Below, piece by piece: positions 31,801 through 34,330 of a stretch of DNA of 35,611 nucleotides. Location: the NCBI GenBank assembly GCA_020723015.1, contig DYJR01000005.1, positions 1-35,611 of the forward strand, read 5' to 3'. Made by a program: the position numbers and the translations under genes. This stretch comes from Arcobacter nitrofigilis (GTDB lineage: Bacteria; Campylobacterota; Campylobacteria; Campylobacterales; Arcobacteraceae). The notes beneath the pieces are model-generated. The model did no database searches and was not told where the DNA came from. It worked only from the letters and a program-made list of their open reading frames with translations. The first letter of the stretch is position 1, and each line of letters begins with the position of its first letter.

Positions 31801-32390
31801 CAAATGATTTGGATTTTAGTCAATTAAGTTCTTTTGAAACTTTATCTTTTGATAGCGGTGATGATACTATCACGTTCGGTAGTGATGAATTTAATGCAGG
31901 AATAAGAACGCTGAACCTAGGCGACGGTACAAATGTAGTAAATCTAAATGCTGATACTTCGTCACAAGTTGACGTAAACGGTGGAAGCGGAAATGATGAG
32001 TTTGTACTTGATTTTAGTAGAATAAACGATGGAGATTATCAACTTGACGGTGTAAGCGGAAGTGATACGGTAAAAGCTAATGGAAGCTGGAGTTTATCGG
32101 GAGATATGAATTTTGCTGTTTCAACCGCTTTTGATAATATAGATAGAATAGATTTAAGCTCTCTAACATTAAGCGGTGATGATGACCAAGAGTTTATGTT
32201 TAGCGGTAGTTTAGTAAATAACTGGACAAATAATGACTCTACCGGTGGTTCGTTATCCTTGAAATTGACATCTGATCAGTTGGCAAATGTAGGGTATACG
32301 GATGATTCAAGTATATATCATGAAGGTGTGAGTGCAGGAACAAGTTACAATCTTGAAAACGGAGCTACTTTAGTAATAGAAGCTATATAG
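4371..32390 (+). CDS. Giant RTX-type (hemolysin-type Ca-binding repeat) surface protein/adhesin, predicted T1SS substrate, 9339 aa
   Basis: Single uninterrupted ORF with a good RBS. It contains dozens of GGxGxDxUx nonapeptides (GGAGNDTL, GGSGDDTL), no Sec signal peptide, an acidic Gly/Asp/Asn/Ser/Thr-rich composition, and a C-terminus ending in a short hydrophobic tail (ATLVIEAI). Confidence 0.95.
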   Translation: MPQENQTLNNPNPQTAEVLMSDKDILSYQAKKVTIKKEPAKGQNVAVYVRPGDQVEFNVDGLDLESLEYRLVGGDIVVQLPSGGLMTFVSMALMGYSDNPPGFMSVGGQTFSLGQVLSQIEEVNDLPFTSLPVEADIQREDNVKKIVEELEETLKQVSQMVVQQEYIDEATKTADADDALKFAEPPVEIPEVVENKYTSDAPTNPMTSAKNSKVEGVVPTLTFDIDIQHIEVTDEITGSGLATTLFVTGGGGGVYANDYPSNPALSELQKQTNAEDVDYRSANSFVANQSVITADNPTFFGETYTSRLIKLSPSQPAGFGLTVIKVSGVPSGVSIVGGTSQGGGVWLINEADDLTGGFTVNENNGEINFAIKYETSVSTNFAMTIEAESVWSLDNLDVAQQVNAEEPVITSITFEKTYGVNIKEVDLDTPLSYKYTEVGGYADGFVLATNLNDNIIRTGDIDTTVIGGVTTDSIIAQSGDDSLYGGKGNDTIAPGLGDDLVDGGEGNDTVSYNQLVSSNAGAGVIIDLIAGTATGSGNDTLVNIENIEGSTFRDTLSGSNIANIILGGAENDTIDGKSGDDSLYGEAGNDTVRSGDGSNYIDGGTGTDTIDYSALTDTNGVTVRLLSPDAMTLGESWGDASSAGGTDRLVSIENVIGSDYNDTFSGADNTNNTFDGRSGSDIIDYSSYTSNAINANLDEGWVIGQGTDKLINIEAIKGTDLLAFGDTIIGSASVDNTIYGMAGNDTLKGVGGANSLYGGSGNDLIHSGTGNDLIDGGTGTNTLSYEDVIAIGDATTTGVTVKLYDTNAQDTGKGGIDTISNIQNLIGTSKNDTLSGNLGVNTINGLGGTDTVDYSYSLNAINANLLTGIVDKGNSTADTILNIENIIGTDLNDTIIGSNVANVLDGGDGDDYFMGNAGNNTILGGDGSDLVDYSGASFGVKIALDNSGNGTALIGSQTDTLEGIENIKGSNYSDTIISNDTNSMSNTFWGGIGNDTLGGGSGNDYIYGESGDDKIIASSGSDFIDGGSDSEIFGDTLDFSSINAQIALTLAEDGNESRAYEDGIATHRVYNVENIIASDLDSTLKGNSKNNTLTGGAGDDTLSGGAGTNYLDGGSGVNTVDYSDASNEVTVDLSKSGIQEVYTVGAIKVKDVLVNIQNVIGSNHKDIITGNSASNSLYGGLGNDTIVGSSGNDTLDGGDGIDVASYTNATEDLNIDLGVSGVAVSISPTYGSDTFISIEGAIGGSGDDTITGTSSSNVLIGGDGDDTLLSNGNNGNDELDVIDGGSGTDFVSFAFGGATNVTLDLADSGIQNTGKGKVQITNIENVEGGAGNDKLYGNSSNNTLSGLAGDDTLVGRAGNNKLDGGSDFDTADYSSVSSLNGIKVNLGLATEQVQNNGYVGKDTLVDIEKIIATNNVDIIQGSTTRVDANTLYFELGAGNDTIYAGSGANVIYTSRIDENGIDYTSYNNTVFSGSDSDTVYGSSGSDTFVVSSNDALGTTGNDTFYGISGTNTIDYSQVTDSDINGTTGGIDVTLDGTNVINIVLKDGGNTNTIQNVSHIIGTGNNDTLTGDSFNNILDGGTGDDTIFGTAGNNTLSGGSGADSITGGTGIDTIYGGLGDDIVFSSIGNDTVYGGDGIDTFDLNGRTGIAFVNLGENRSRIDTNSNGDFDTDDENDVLFSIEKVIGNSSDNTIYGDSNTNILDGGTAGNNSLYGAGGDDTLIGSGSGIDIAYYKPTSVSIYVDMTQTNQIVRDGDGGSDKLIDINEIYGSDYGDTFSGNGDNNTFRGSVGDDTFYSSAGSNVHDGGADNDLFLITSKDHGVDTLIGGLGSDTVDFSGVVDLGTPTRGLVIELDGNETVQATLNDVNSHKLTGVENITGTIYDDTIIGDHNNNILRGHAGDNTLIGGAGDDTLVGGIGTDVASYETSTSGIDIDLTQINFQVTDDGLGGRDKLDGIDTIIGSDYADTFKGSTTDDTFMGGIGDDWFIGSQGSDYYQGGSTSSDTVDYSGATTDLNIDINDGAKYINSFYGTHTFIDINGIVGGSGDDTLTGNSGRNTLVGGSGDDTLLGFGGDDYIDGGSGSDFVSFAYTSKDIELDLAITDAQDTNDGMLTIKNIQNIAGGAGSDTIYGNTDNNILSGGYGSDTLSGRGGNNTLIGGLNGFELTLGAIVVGTVYSFAIEGQTISYTAQSGDTKADVLNALEDTFKANSSITTSYIVNDGDKLYVETNDGVDTLALNNITSVTESFIDIADYSINPYNGIKVDLSLANGQVYDNGNGGSDTLVGIEQLKGSNYADTFIGSNGNDTIYGGAGNDTFTGGTGNDTFYGETGDDLFISSYNDGNNTYYGGTTDEINGDTIDYSGITDSEYKVIGDLSNSTISVYNSDATPVLQKTDTINSIENLTGGAGNDTLRGNTSKNTLKGGTGSDTIYASEGGDRLFGEAGDDRFVFENGVDGSSVVIDGGITSQTNGDTIDYSALTDGVALRLMGTSYSGVTVGATTNHHTIRNINNILGSQGDDTIEGDSGNNILDGHDGLDTVSFENSGAKVVVNIGAEVTLNSITYTTNQASGTTIGTDTITNFENIVAGSGDDTLIGSSVLNTIYGGIGKDFIYGGEGNDKLYGEDGNDTITGGIGNDTIDGGEGSDTVSYFDADKAIVNLRGATYGSGIVTYGANDYTDRLYSIENVLGSAGNDTIQGNETNNTLDGAGGTNTVSYSGAASGVVVDLGLQGQTQDTVGDGVDYLANFADLIGSSQADTLKGDTNTNMINGGAGDDIIYGIGGSNYLYGSTGDDTVYGKVSGSDFVDGGTGNNKIDYSNLDSANFIVADLSQTTTYNDENGASQTVSSITVTGGSADYIKNINVVEGSQGNDIITGNSDGNTLIGGEGDDTLNGYAGSNLLIGGNGTNGDWADYGNRQQIKLDLSTGLATVDSNSSDTFEPTDDIDTLIGIENIYGSNLDTYADDTITGNDYNNTIFGQKGEDTIDGGRGSDYLDGGIGNDTVSYASVSGVSGISVNIGNADVVIDSVTYSANTGIRNSNASKIYNFENIQGSINDDVLIGSTTANEIYGGTGNDTIYGNQGDNYLFGDAGADKFIMGGFFGSGTDYINHVDGGSGADILDYSKVTTGAISVTLDGEEEVKVSIYSDNARSSSITNTYDLVKNIRNVVGTSGNDSIKGDGSANVLDGGAGDDILDGGAGDDSLIGGAGDDTLISVSGNNTLDGGTHGSSGDWVYYNQKLVALNLNMSNTDVNGYSTANFGLESDSLINIENIRGTIQADFIGGNDQNNTLDGYMGDGNTLVGSGGDDVLLGSTNGNDTFKTGILQANGTVLDGNDGNDTIDGKFGTNNTVDYGAYASSRTISIDMGVLNGTDYSTVTVSDGTMDKIKNIQNITGGAGADLIIGDAQNNILSGGAGNDTIKGVDGSNQLLGGAGDDTIYSGIGDDVINGEADGNTVNFEDASGAITVNLATTTAQAIGGGMGSDTITNVENVIGSSHDDSITGNSSVNTLIGAEGDDKFVATNGSDTYYGGTFDGTTHTVASGEYNRVDYANVAKVYVDLSDTSTDANGNAYAQAIKSNSLLNDGFAANIESTDNLYGIINIKGSSSYDTLIGDSQGNKLEGMAGDDILEGKGGVDVLEGGAGNDTFVATTYNDGADDIDGGADSDTLDYSSLGASNAITITLAGADTYATVTVTSGDNDKVKNIENVIGTAGNDVISGNSDVNTLIGGLGDDRIYGAGGDDTIDGGDGFDTVDYSSSSDAVNVDLGITSTTQLISASQGNDRLIDIEKVIGSSHADTFKTNYAANNTFDGGVADSEGGDTVDYSSLVVSDAAIHKIVTTDFATVSVNSNGVVTTDTFIGIENIIGSDGNDTITGNSLDNTIEGGLGSDTLSGGSGDDYIDGGAGSNTVSYSYVSSLNGVVVDLKDETGIVATDDKDVLVSIANVIGTANADTIKMASAVGTLEGIANNIDGGNGVDTVSYEYYSAGLTINLGAGGSATGDNDILTSIENAIGGSGDDTFISNTTVSNRFDGGDGSDTADYSHLTDSANKIEVVLNGSSLVTITIAGLEDDIIKNIENVTGSAGDDTITGDSNNNTLSGSVGDDTIKGVAGSNSIYGGADDDMIYGGTGSDYIDGGTGTNTVNYSEAIAAVNVDLGLETAQNIGGGMGSDTLVNIQNVIGSNFDDTFKSHLSRNNHFDGYGNGVAGNTVDYSAITVDNAVQDFVRIDLSADSGTIFIDGAQSAVDTYTLIHNITGTDGHDTIVGDELNNTLRGADGNDTLGGGAGNDYLDGGTGNNTVTYAYSASSIEVDFKIGLGYVSAGDQDTLVNIQNAIGGSSGDVFKMAIGDIANTVDGNNSSGNLVSYEYYTAGVTVDLGTTSAQTVVTGSSDIDTLINIQNIKGGEGNDSFRTDFTVSNQFDGNAGNNTMDYSNANASQKIVVTLDGANFRDVTIGTGAVVDSIKNIQNVYGGAGNDTIIGDGNSNILDGGSGNDLIRGIAGLNDLRGGAGADTIYGGTGNDIMDGGADSDTIYANAGDNIIYGGDAGDTVISGTGNDTIYGGYVDGSSVHQDTSLQDWVSFDSALANVMVDLNSATGYAQSDATGLDSLFGIENIIASANDDNITLNDTSVNTVYGGAGSDTVKVATTSYTGGNTVDGFGVSGVEGSSDSDSMDYSELDNTQNITVDLNAIDVNGYATVTFAGGSGISDDKLKNIENITGTDGNDILYGKSGQNNTLIGGLGDDTLMGRSGDNYLDGGDGTTNNTVSYAYVGSSSRVVVNLDEQTANVVGSGYSDVIRNIQNVIGGDGDDTITGSSLVNTLQGGIGADTFVMKGSANDTIYGGLSSGVDTNGQDMVDYSGYSNKVYVNIGANSVTVDIDNDGFDGSDKIDSINGIENVIGTSQSDTIYSGSGVNTIFAGGGADSIYAGSGIDVIYAQSGDDIVYMNVNGNTTGNHVDGGEGTDTVVYTGLTDGIIVNLQDGTTVVVTVGGSVDHNITSIENITGTSQADIITGSESKNVFVGMSGSDTITGIAGNNVMYAGTMERNSASTDVDTIYGGTGNDTIYGAAGADDLRGGLGDDTMYAGAGDDIVRSGIGEDTLYGEAGNDTFVFEAADNMTNLVFGGDETTDNGSLDMVDYRQAVKGLVIDLDGKTNIQSADEAYYDASVIGTYNYNGFAYSADQGFNMLYGIEQVRGSDLEGDTIRGNGADNSIWGHGGDDTIYGVSGSNYLNGGSGADTLFAGVGSDLMIGESGNDLFKTYYNASGADEAAKFGASNTMYGGTWDGVTAIESGSDTVDYSAITDSTYNIFADLSDDTDNIEIRTNATVHKTDSTVNINNIIGTAGDDTFRGNANANILNGSTGSNTAIYTYTALIAGINANLNAGEVEKTVAGGTVTDTLVNIQNLVGSDYDDSFVTKLNEANIIDGGTQGSGGDTIDYSTNGATKIVLNLNTAHLVGDNAVAYNANDGYATVTVSGASATNDKIKDIENIKGSGGADTIYGNSSANTIYGMGGNDTIYGIGGANYIDGGAGNDLIYSGSGADTLFGGVGNDTFRGESVADFSGDEIDGGSETDGFSITGRGSDTVDYSLIDTTGFTQGISVTLDDDTAVTVSINSGNEHTIVNIENIIGTSHNDSIVGDSGDNTLVGGAGTDTIRGTSGNNVIYGDTTDGGVDSVSNNDVIYAGTGDDKIYAGGGNDSVYTALGSDTLYGGDGNDTIFGGVGSNKIYGGNYIVATQTHTDSGNDTVSYENIAGSGIIARLNSNLAIVSATGNADVLFGMENVIGTAMADEIVGNVNEVNILIGGAGNDTINGLSGNNDLQGGADNDTIISGSGNNAIDGGTGSDTVDYSYLTGADFGDDTDDVAYYENGVYYSGVKVDLTDSNAQRIHVNYGTDTITNIENVIGSTKNDYIVGNDENNILDGKGGNDYFVLGQGTDTILGDTGTDTITFTKTGRTAGVIVDLSKNQTYGSLNTYRVINDGFTNAKYLDSVENVIGTSLDDTIYGNTDSNSLVGGDGNDTLKGSLGANVLDGGANKDWAYFDDIVVSGINVTLDTDANSENGSTGTATLTGYTNTLIGIEHIKATALADIITGDHNDNSILSGGGNDIMYSSGGSEYIDGGEGADTVIYNVSGIGSGVTIDLSVTQDGLDNSTWAVQEDGFGNKERLYNVENIEGTNRADFIKGNGQNNTLWGGAGNDTLYGISANNILVGGAGSDTFRGGIGDNVIYGDSYATLGGTGTEGAFEIANSRDLIDFSDSGVPVTLNLSDSTSVNYINETSLTLDVRTSIGYGKNTIYNVEDVLGGSGADTLIGSSANNVIDGGIGNDVIFGFGGTNTLIGGAGNDTILGLLGGDAIYGGTYDGVTASNSGLDLVDYSHITDTSAVNIDLSLGSVTQIGTPANADTLTHIENAKGTKNDDTLKGDNAFDVVNSLFGYDGDDSFVVSKGSDYIDGGDGFNTMDYSSVDFGDGGNRVIVDLGLSKALDNGYHLDPSGTDTVLEDTLLNIQKVIGTGGDDSLYGSSYANIFKGGAGNDYIDGREGADTIYGTSGNNKLFGSAGNDTVYGGTGNDTLSGGADNDILDGTLGGNNTYIGGTGDDTITGGAGIDTLYYAASESGITVTLQPSGTDGTIVSSTDGTDSLKTHFEVLIATNYRDVVDLRLASANSTILAYGGNDTIYSSSGYGDTIYGGDANDVIYANGGNNEYFGGNATLDGDGNITGHTSSGDDTVNYSLATAGINVDLSVTANGSTYNVMDNGFGGQDKLYGITRITGSDYDDIIKGSSGWNALYAGGGDDWIIATNSGDTIYGGTHNVSGDWLSFEDIATSIDATMTVGSITGGLGTTTIFEIENLLGSEQDDTLRGDSNNNTLHGNIGNDTIYGIGGANFLVGGQGDDTLIGGSGIDRYDGGDKDAGVGYTGTTTHGTNTISFYDTTTARVVVNLLTEEVTDDGFGNTETYVKNINNIIGTLDYNDTLTGDNSKNIIYGYGGHDVIYGTGGENTLYGGTGNDIVYSSTDAKTVAVGDRGDVVYGGQGIDTLVGSFNGAFLIGGDSNGEDLEGDWIDYSSISLNNGYGIYSVLSATSTFTDVDGDRAYLNGSYSKVNQLDTDGSVLTTSFDYLSQIENIKGTSGIDTLGGSHGVNNSIFAGAGDDTIFLSTGTDYIDGGDGTGDWISLENMAGAISNFDLAYNNAGDSKVYNIENVLDFNGDRGQIVWGSNGDNTFIMYAGNDHVLGRQGNDVYDLGIGDDRAANNYGVDTLIGGAGQDTIDMLYNLGANQGARVIFDSITAADYNSLATGIGTLTLSNQTVVTSSITVEGLATLSDGSYNFYRITDGRGSYDYLYQDGTNPDFEQFLMTNYADIFVGSSNNDTVYGYGANDTIWAMGGNDIVYGGDSADTIFGVSGNNRLIGGNDNDLIFGGTGNDSIWGQNGNDTIYAKAGNNSIYGEENDDIIYAGTGLDIIDGGNGEDTLRFDGADTRVVVNLGSDTLSYDSTTIASNRFINSWLSGGSEQTGTVTNVENVDGTDYNDTIRGNNEINSIRAGAGDDYIFGSYNNDYINGGIHTNGDWLNYSLITTYNGINIDLEHQRNAVFKTEAAGDDHKQVLDSIEHIIGTAQNDLIQGTLSFGNTLRGGDGADTIKGVGGSNYLYGDGGDDTIFSGTGNDYIDGGSGTNTVSYVEISANVKVNIDSSTHDSIASMRGVSGSMTDTLVSIQNVTTGSSADTIWGSSATNTINSGAGNDTIYTIGGDDNYVYAGSVADVVYGADGRDTIYGEDGNDTIIASGSDDYIDGSDDIDIVNYSASTQGLNVTLADSGALTTITLGASNGISAGGFTDSLYNIEGLVGSSTATNILIGNNMNNSLIGGANTDTIKGISGNNYLNGGSGADTIYAGTGSDSIIGGSDDNNWLYYDEVGGANVNVNLRSEIATYGASTDTIVQIRHLHMGNGTNTVQGNSYANSFIGGSGTDTLSYSGAASGVTVNVASDGAGTASGDGADEFTGFEHYTLSGNADTINLSGVYGSTINGGSGIDTASYTNVATGLTVTVNNGNTSATVYDGSSTDTLQSVEKIIGGDGDDTFIVSNVTGINTLDGDGGVNTLQLSGDIDLSSVVLLNFNDITVADGDTLTINATDLDDKTMNITLNGTGSLVIVATALASDHDFDNITVTRAGSGNVTLQVDSSVNLIGHDINGTNNIIDIVKVNSGTATLSEAQVTAGTVVVNGAGSAVVEVSSSSSTDFGTVLQLTTATNETVKFTANSTFSGDFGNSNIVVNSGVTLTTTMDKLSGKTSVLSGAGNIIITDANISALEANAVAGAISGTLTATITTGAVTTTLNAIGNVSASDVITFTTNDTSVDASDLVDLNVKVDTFGVNSITTITEAYNTANVTTEVVDALNITGNTEAVTITGGAISAANLNTIANATSGAVTATITSGAVTTTLNAITNVDTDDVITFTTTDTTGVDASDLVALSAKVDNLTVSSITGITEAYNTASLTTVITNAIALLDGNETISITGGAISASDADTILNATSGVVTATVTEDTASNLDTALVNATSTDALTLTLTDTTLANVDSLIALDGKTSVAVNASSVTTVTDTYADLNTVYTSAGISGLGNEAVTISDTQSASNVNNILNRTSGVVTATVTAATASSLNSALANATSTDALTLTVTNDTEATLATNLTALDTKTSVTINATAVTSVTGTGAEVAAIVSADINMATDYTAVLTGTSSISNVNTVAGDTTGLVTATVTADTASNLNTGLSNATSTDALTLTVNGATATATDLIGLDSKTSVDITVSATSVNGNFSDLNTVYVTNKDNYTNLGDENVTINDTVSATNANIIVNATSGVVTATVTEDTASNLDTALVNATSTDALTLTLTDTTLANVDSLIALDGKTSVAVNASSVTTVTDTYADLNTVYTSAGISGLGNEAVTISDTQSASNVNNILNRTSGVVTATVTAATASSLNSALANATSSDALTLTLTDTTLTSVDDLNALDGKTSVAVNASTVTTMTDSYADLHTVYTSVGISELGNEDVTVSDTSISASNLSTLNTHTSGTINATNVTNIDGTLTEVNTLYGETGFSNLTNKTVNLSTSGSFDITNFSNIDSGEISTLNFAGGADTINFTDKSSFDSWVSKFSTVSGGASTDELSFSSAVTNDLDFSQLSSFETLSFDSGDDTITFGSDEFNAGIRTLNLGDGTNVVNLNADTSSQVDVNGGSGNDEFVLDFSRINDGDYQLDGVSGSDTVKANGSWSLSGDMNFAVSTAFDNIDRIDLSSLTLSGDDDQEFMFSGSLVNNWTNNDSTGGSLSLKLTSDQLANVGYTDDSSIYHEGVSAGTSYNLENGATLVIEAI
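5790..28610 (+). repeat. RTX array of about 75 higher-order units (~100 aa / ~300 bp each) within the giant protein
   Basis: Repeating plan: [GGxGDDTLxGxxGxNxLDGGxGxDTVDYS]-[xxxxgvxVdLxxxxxxxxxxxDTLxNIENVIGSxxDDTIxGN]. Manual counting of the 'IENVIG'-type anchor gave about 75 copies, most of them diverged. Confidence 0.9.
29907..30305 (+). repeat. Perfect 399-bp direct repeat, copy 1
   Basis: AATGCTACAAGCGGTGTAGTTACGG...GCTTTAGCAAATGCTACAAGT is identical base for base to 30852-31250 (read line by line). Offset is 945 bp. Confidence 0.95.
30852..31250 (+). repeat. Perfect 399-bp direct repeat, copy 2
   Basis: Identical to 29907-30305. The 945-bp offset equals 315 codons (three repeat units), so the copies are in frame. 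Confidence 0.95.
31610..32390 (+). other. C-terminal non-repetitive region with probable T1SS secretion signal
   Basis: STSGSFDITNFSNIDSGEISTLNFAGGADTINF...GGSGNDEFVLDFSRINDGDYQLDGVSGSDTVKANGSW...YHEGVSAGTSYNLENGATLVIEAI*: last RTX-like motifs, then an acidic region with an uncleaved short hydrophobic terminus, as in RTX T1SS substrates. Confidence 0.6.
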
Positions 32391-32401
32391 GGAAATAAAT
32401 A

Positions 32402-34186
32402 ATGCAAGATATTAGACAAACAATGTTACAACAAAGTGAACAAGCTTATAAAAACAAAGATTACAAAACAGCCATATCAACACTTGTTGATATGGTAAAA
32501 GCAGGGTATGCTTCAGGGCAGATTCTTTGTAATCTAGGTGCTTTATTTGCTCGTACTTCGCAGTGGCAAAATGCCGTAAACTCATACCAAGAAGCACTCA
32601 AAGTAGAGCCTAAATTTATGGCTACATACCATAATTTTGGTAATCTACTTAAAAGACTAGGCAAAAATAAAGAAGCATTACAAGTGTATATAATGGGAAT
32701 AAGACAAAATCCACAAGACTTCAATCTTCACAATAATATAGGTATGATGTATGAGATTCTGGGACAAAATTCAAATGCTATTACGGCATACAAAAATGCG
32801 GTTAGGGTAAATCCAAAGTTTGCAAAAGCAGTAAACAACATAGCAGTTGTCTTGTATAAGCAAAAAAGATACAAAGAATCAAGCGAGATGTTCAATCTTG
32901 CTCTTGAAATTGACCCGAATTATAATGAAGTTTATAGTAACTTAGGAGCCGCACTCAATCGTCAAAAAAGATATGACGAGTCCATAAAAGCACTAGAAAC
33001 AGCCATAGAAAAACTGCCCAAAAGTGCAGGTGCTTATACAAATCTAGGTAATGTTTATAGTAAGCTACATGACTACAAAAAAGCACAAAAACTACACGAA
33101 AAATCAATAGAACTAGAACCAAAAGGCTCAAACGCCTATGCAAATCTAGGAAGTGTTCTTAAAAATCAAGGTCTTATGGGCAAAGCTATAGAAAATTATA
33201 AAAAAGCGATAGCACTTGACCCAAATTTCGTAAATGCACACTTTGACTTATCTACGGCGCTTCTTACTATTGGTGAGTTTGAAGAGGGACTGAGAGAATA
33301 TGAGTGGAGATATAAAAAAGATGAAATGATACCGCATATCATCAAGTACAAAGAAATTTTTTCTAAACCGATGCTTTTAAGAAATAGCGATGCACGTGGT
33401 AAGGTAGTATTAGTTCACAGTGAGCAAGGCTTCGGTGATAGTATAATGTTTGTTAGATTTATACCGAAAATTAAAGAAAAATTCGGATGTAAGGTAGTGT
33501 TTAAAGCTAGGGATGAGTTGGTTGAACTTTTTAGTGGAGCTTGTAATATAGATGAAGTTACGTTTAGGAGTGAGCCTACGCCGGAATTTGATTATCATCT
33601 GCCTATTATGAGTGCAGCATATATTTTGGATTGTAAAACCGAACAAGATTTTTATTCTAAGCCTTATTTGTTCGGAGAAGAAAATAATGAATTAAAACTA
33701 AACAAAAAAGACAAAAAACCAAATATAGGGATTTGTTGGAGTGCTAGCGTAACAGGTGAAAGTTATGACGGAAAAGTCTTTGATTTGACATATTTTGAGC
33801 CTATTATCAATAGTGATAAACTAAATATTTACTCTTTGCAAGTGGGTGACGGTAGTGAAGATATAGCTAAATACGGGTATGAAAATAATATTATAGATTT
33901 AAGTGATAAGCTAACGAATTTTGCAAAAACGGCATCACTGGTAAAACAGCTTGATTTGGTCATAACATCCGACACAAGCGTAGCTCACCTATGCGGTGCT
34001 ATGGGTGTAAAAACATGGGTATTACTTCAAAAATACCCTGATTGGAGATGGACAAATAAAGGTGAGAAGTCATATATGTACACTAATATGAAGCTTATTA
34101 GACAAAAAACAGATAGAGTTTGGGATAGTGTTTTTCAATCTGTTTATGATAGATTACAAAAAGAGTTTAAATTGTCAATAAATTAA
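32402..34186 (+). CDS. TPR-repeat protein with C-terminal glycosyltransferase-like domain (paralogue of 1860-3389)
   Basis: Several TPRs (e.g. FNLHNNIGMMYEILGQNSNAITAYKNAVRVNPKFAKAVNNIAVVLYKQKRYKESSEMFNLALEIDPNY). C-terminal motifs VLVHSEQGFGDSIMFVRFIPKIKEKF, NIGICWSASVTGES and LVITSDTSVAHLCGAMGVKTWVLLQKYPDWRW parallel the upstream TPR protein. Starts 11 nt after the giant gene stop. Confidence 0.82.
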   Translation: MQDIRQTMLQQSEQAYKNKDYKTAISTLVDMVKAGYASGQILCNLGALFARTSQWQNAVNSYQEALKVEPKFMATYHNFGNLLKRLGKNKEALQVYIMGIRQNPQDFNLHNNIGMMYEILGQNSNAITAYKNAVRVNPKFAKAVNNIAVVLYKQKRYKESSEMFNLALEIDPNYNEVYSNLGAALNRQKRYDESIKALETAIEKLPKSAGAYTNLGNVYSKLHDYKKAQKLHEKSIELEPKGSNAYANLGSVLKNQGLMGKAIENYKKAIALDPNFVNAHFDLSTALLTIGEFEEGLREYEWRYKKDEMIPHIIKYKEIFSKPMLLRNSDARGKVVLVHSEQGFGDSIMFVRFIPKIKEKFGCKVVFKARDELVELFSGACNIDEVTFRSEPTPEFDYHLPIMSAAYILDCKTEQDFYSKPYLFGEENNELKLNKKDKKPNIGICWSASVTGESYDGKVFDLTYFEPIINSDKLNIYSLQVGDGSEDIAKYGYENNIIDLSDKLTNFAKTASLVKQLDLVITSDTSVAHLCGAMGVKTWVLLQKYPDWRWTNKGEKSYMYTNMKLIRQKTDRVWDSVFQSVYDRLQKEFKLSIN

Positions 34187-34298
34187 AATATTAATTTATT
34201 GAAAAAAAACAATTTGTGGAAAAAAATTCTCTTTATTTAAGTTTTATTAAAAGAAAAGTGTAGTACAATTTCATTATATAGTTTGTTTTTATAACATC

Positions 34299-34304
34299 TA
34301 TAAT
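34299..34304 (+). promoter_or_regulatory. Candidate -10 box TATAAT for the cytochrome c peroxidase gene
   Basis: Exact TATAAT 27 nt before ATG 34331 in an AT-rich intergenic region, followed by AAAAGGAG RBS (34316-34323). The -35 is not clear. Confidence 0.4.
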
Positions 34305-34330
34305 ATAAAATAATGAAAAGGAGACACACT

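Noticed and set aside
34313-34330. Upstream ATG at 34313 as start of the cytochrome c peroxidase
   Set aside because: The strong AAAAGGAG lies after that ATG, and the signal peptide begins naturally at MKTFSVV (34331).
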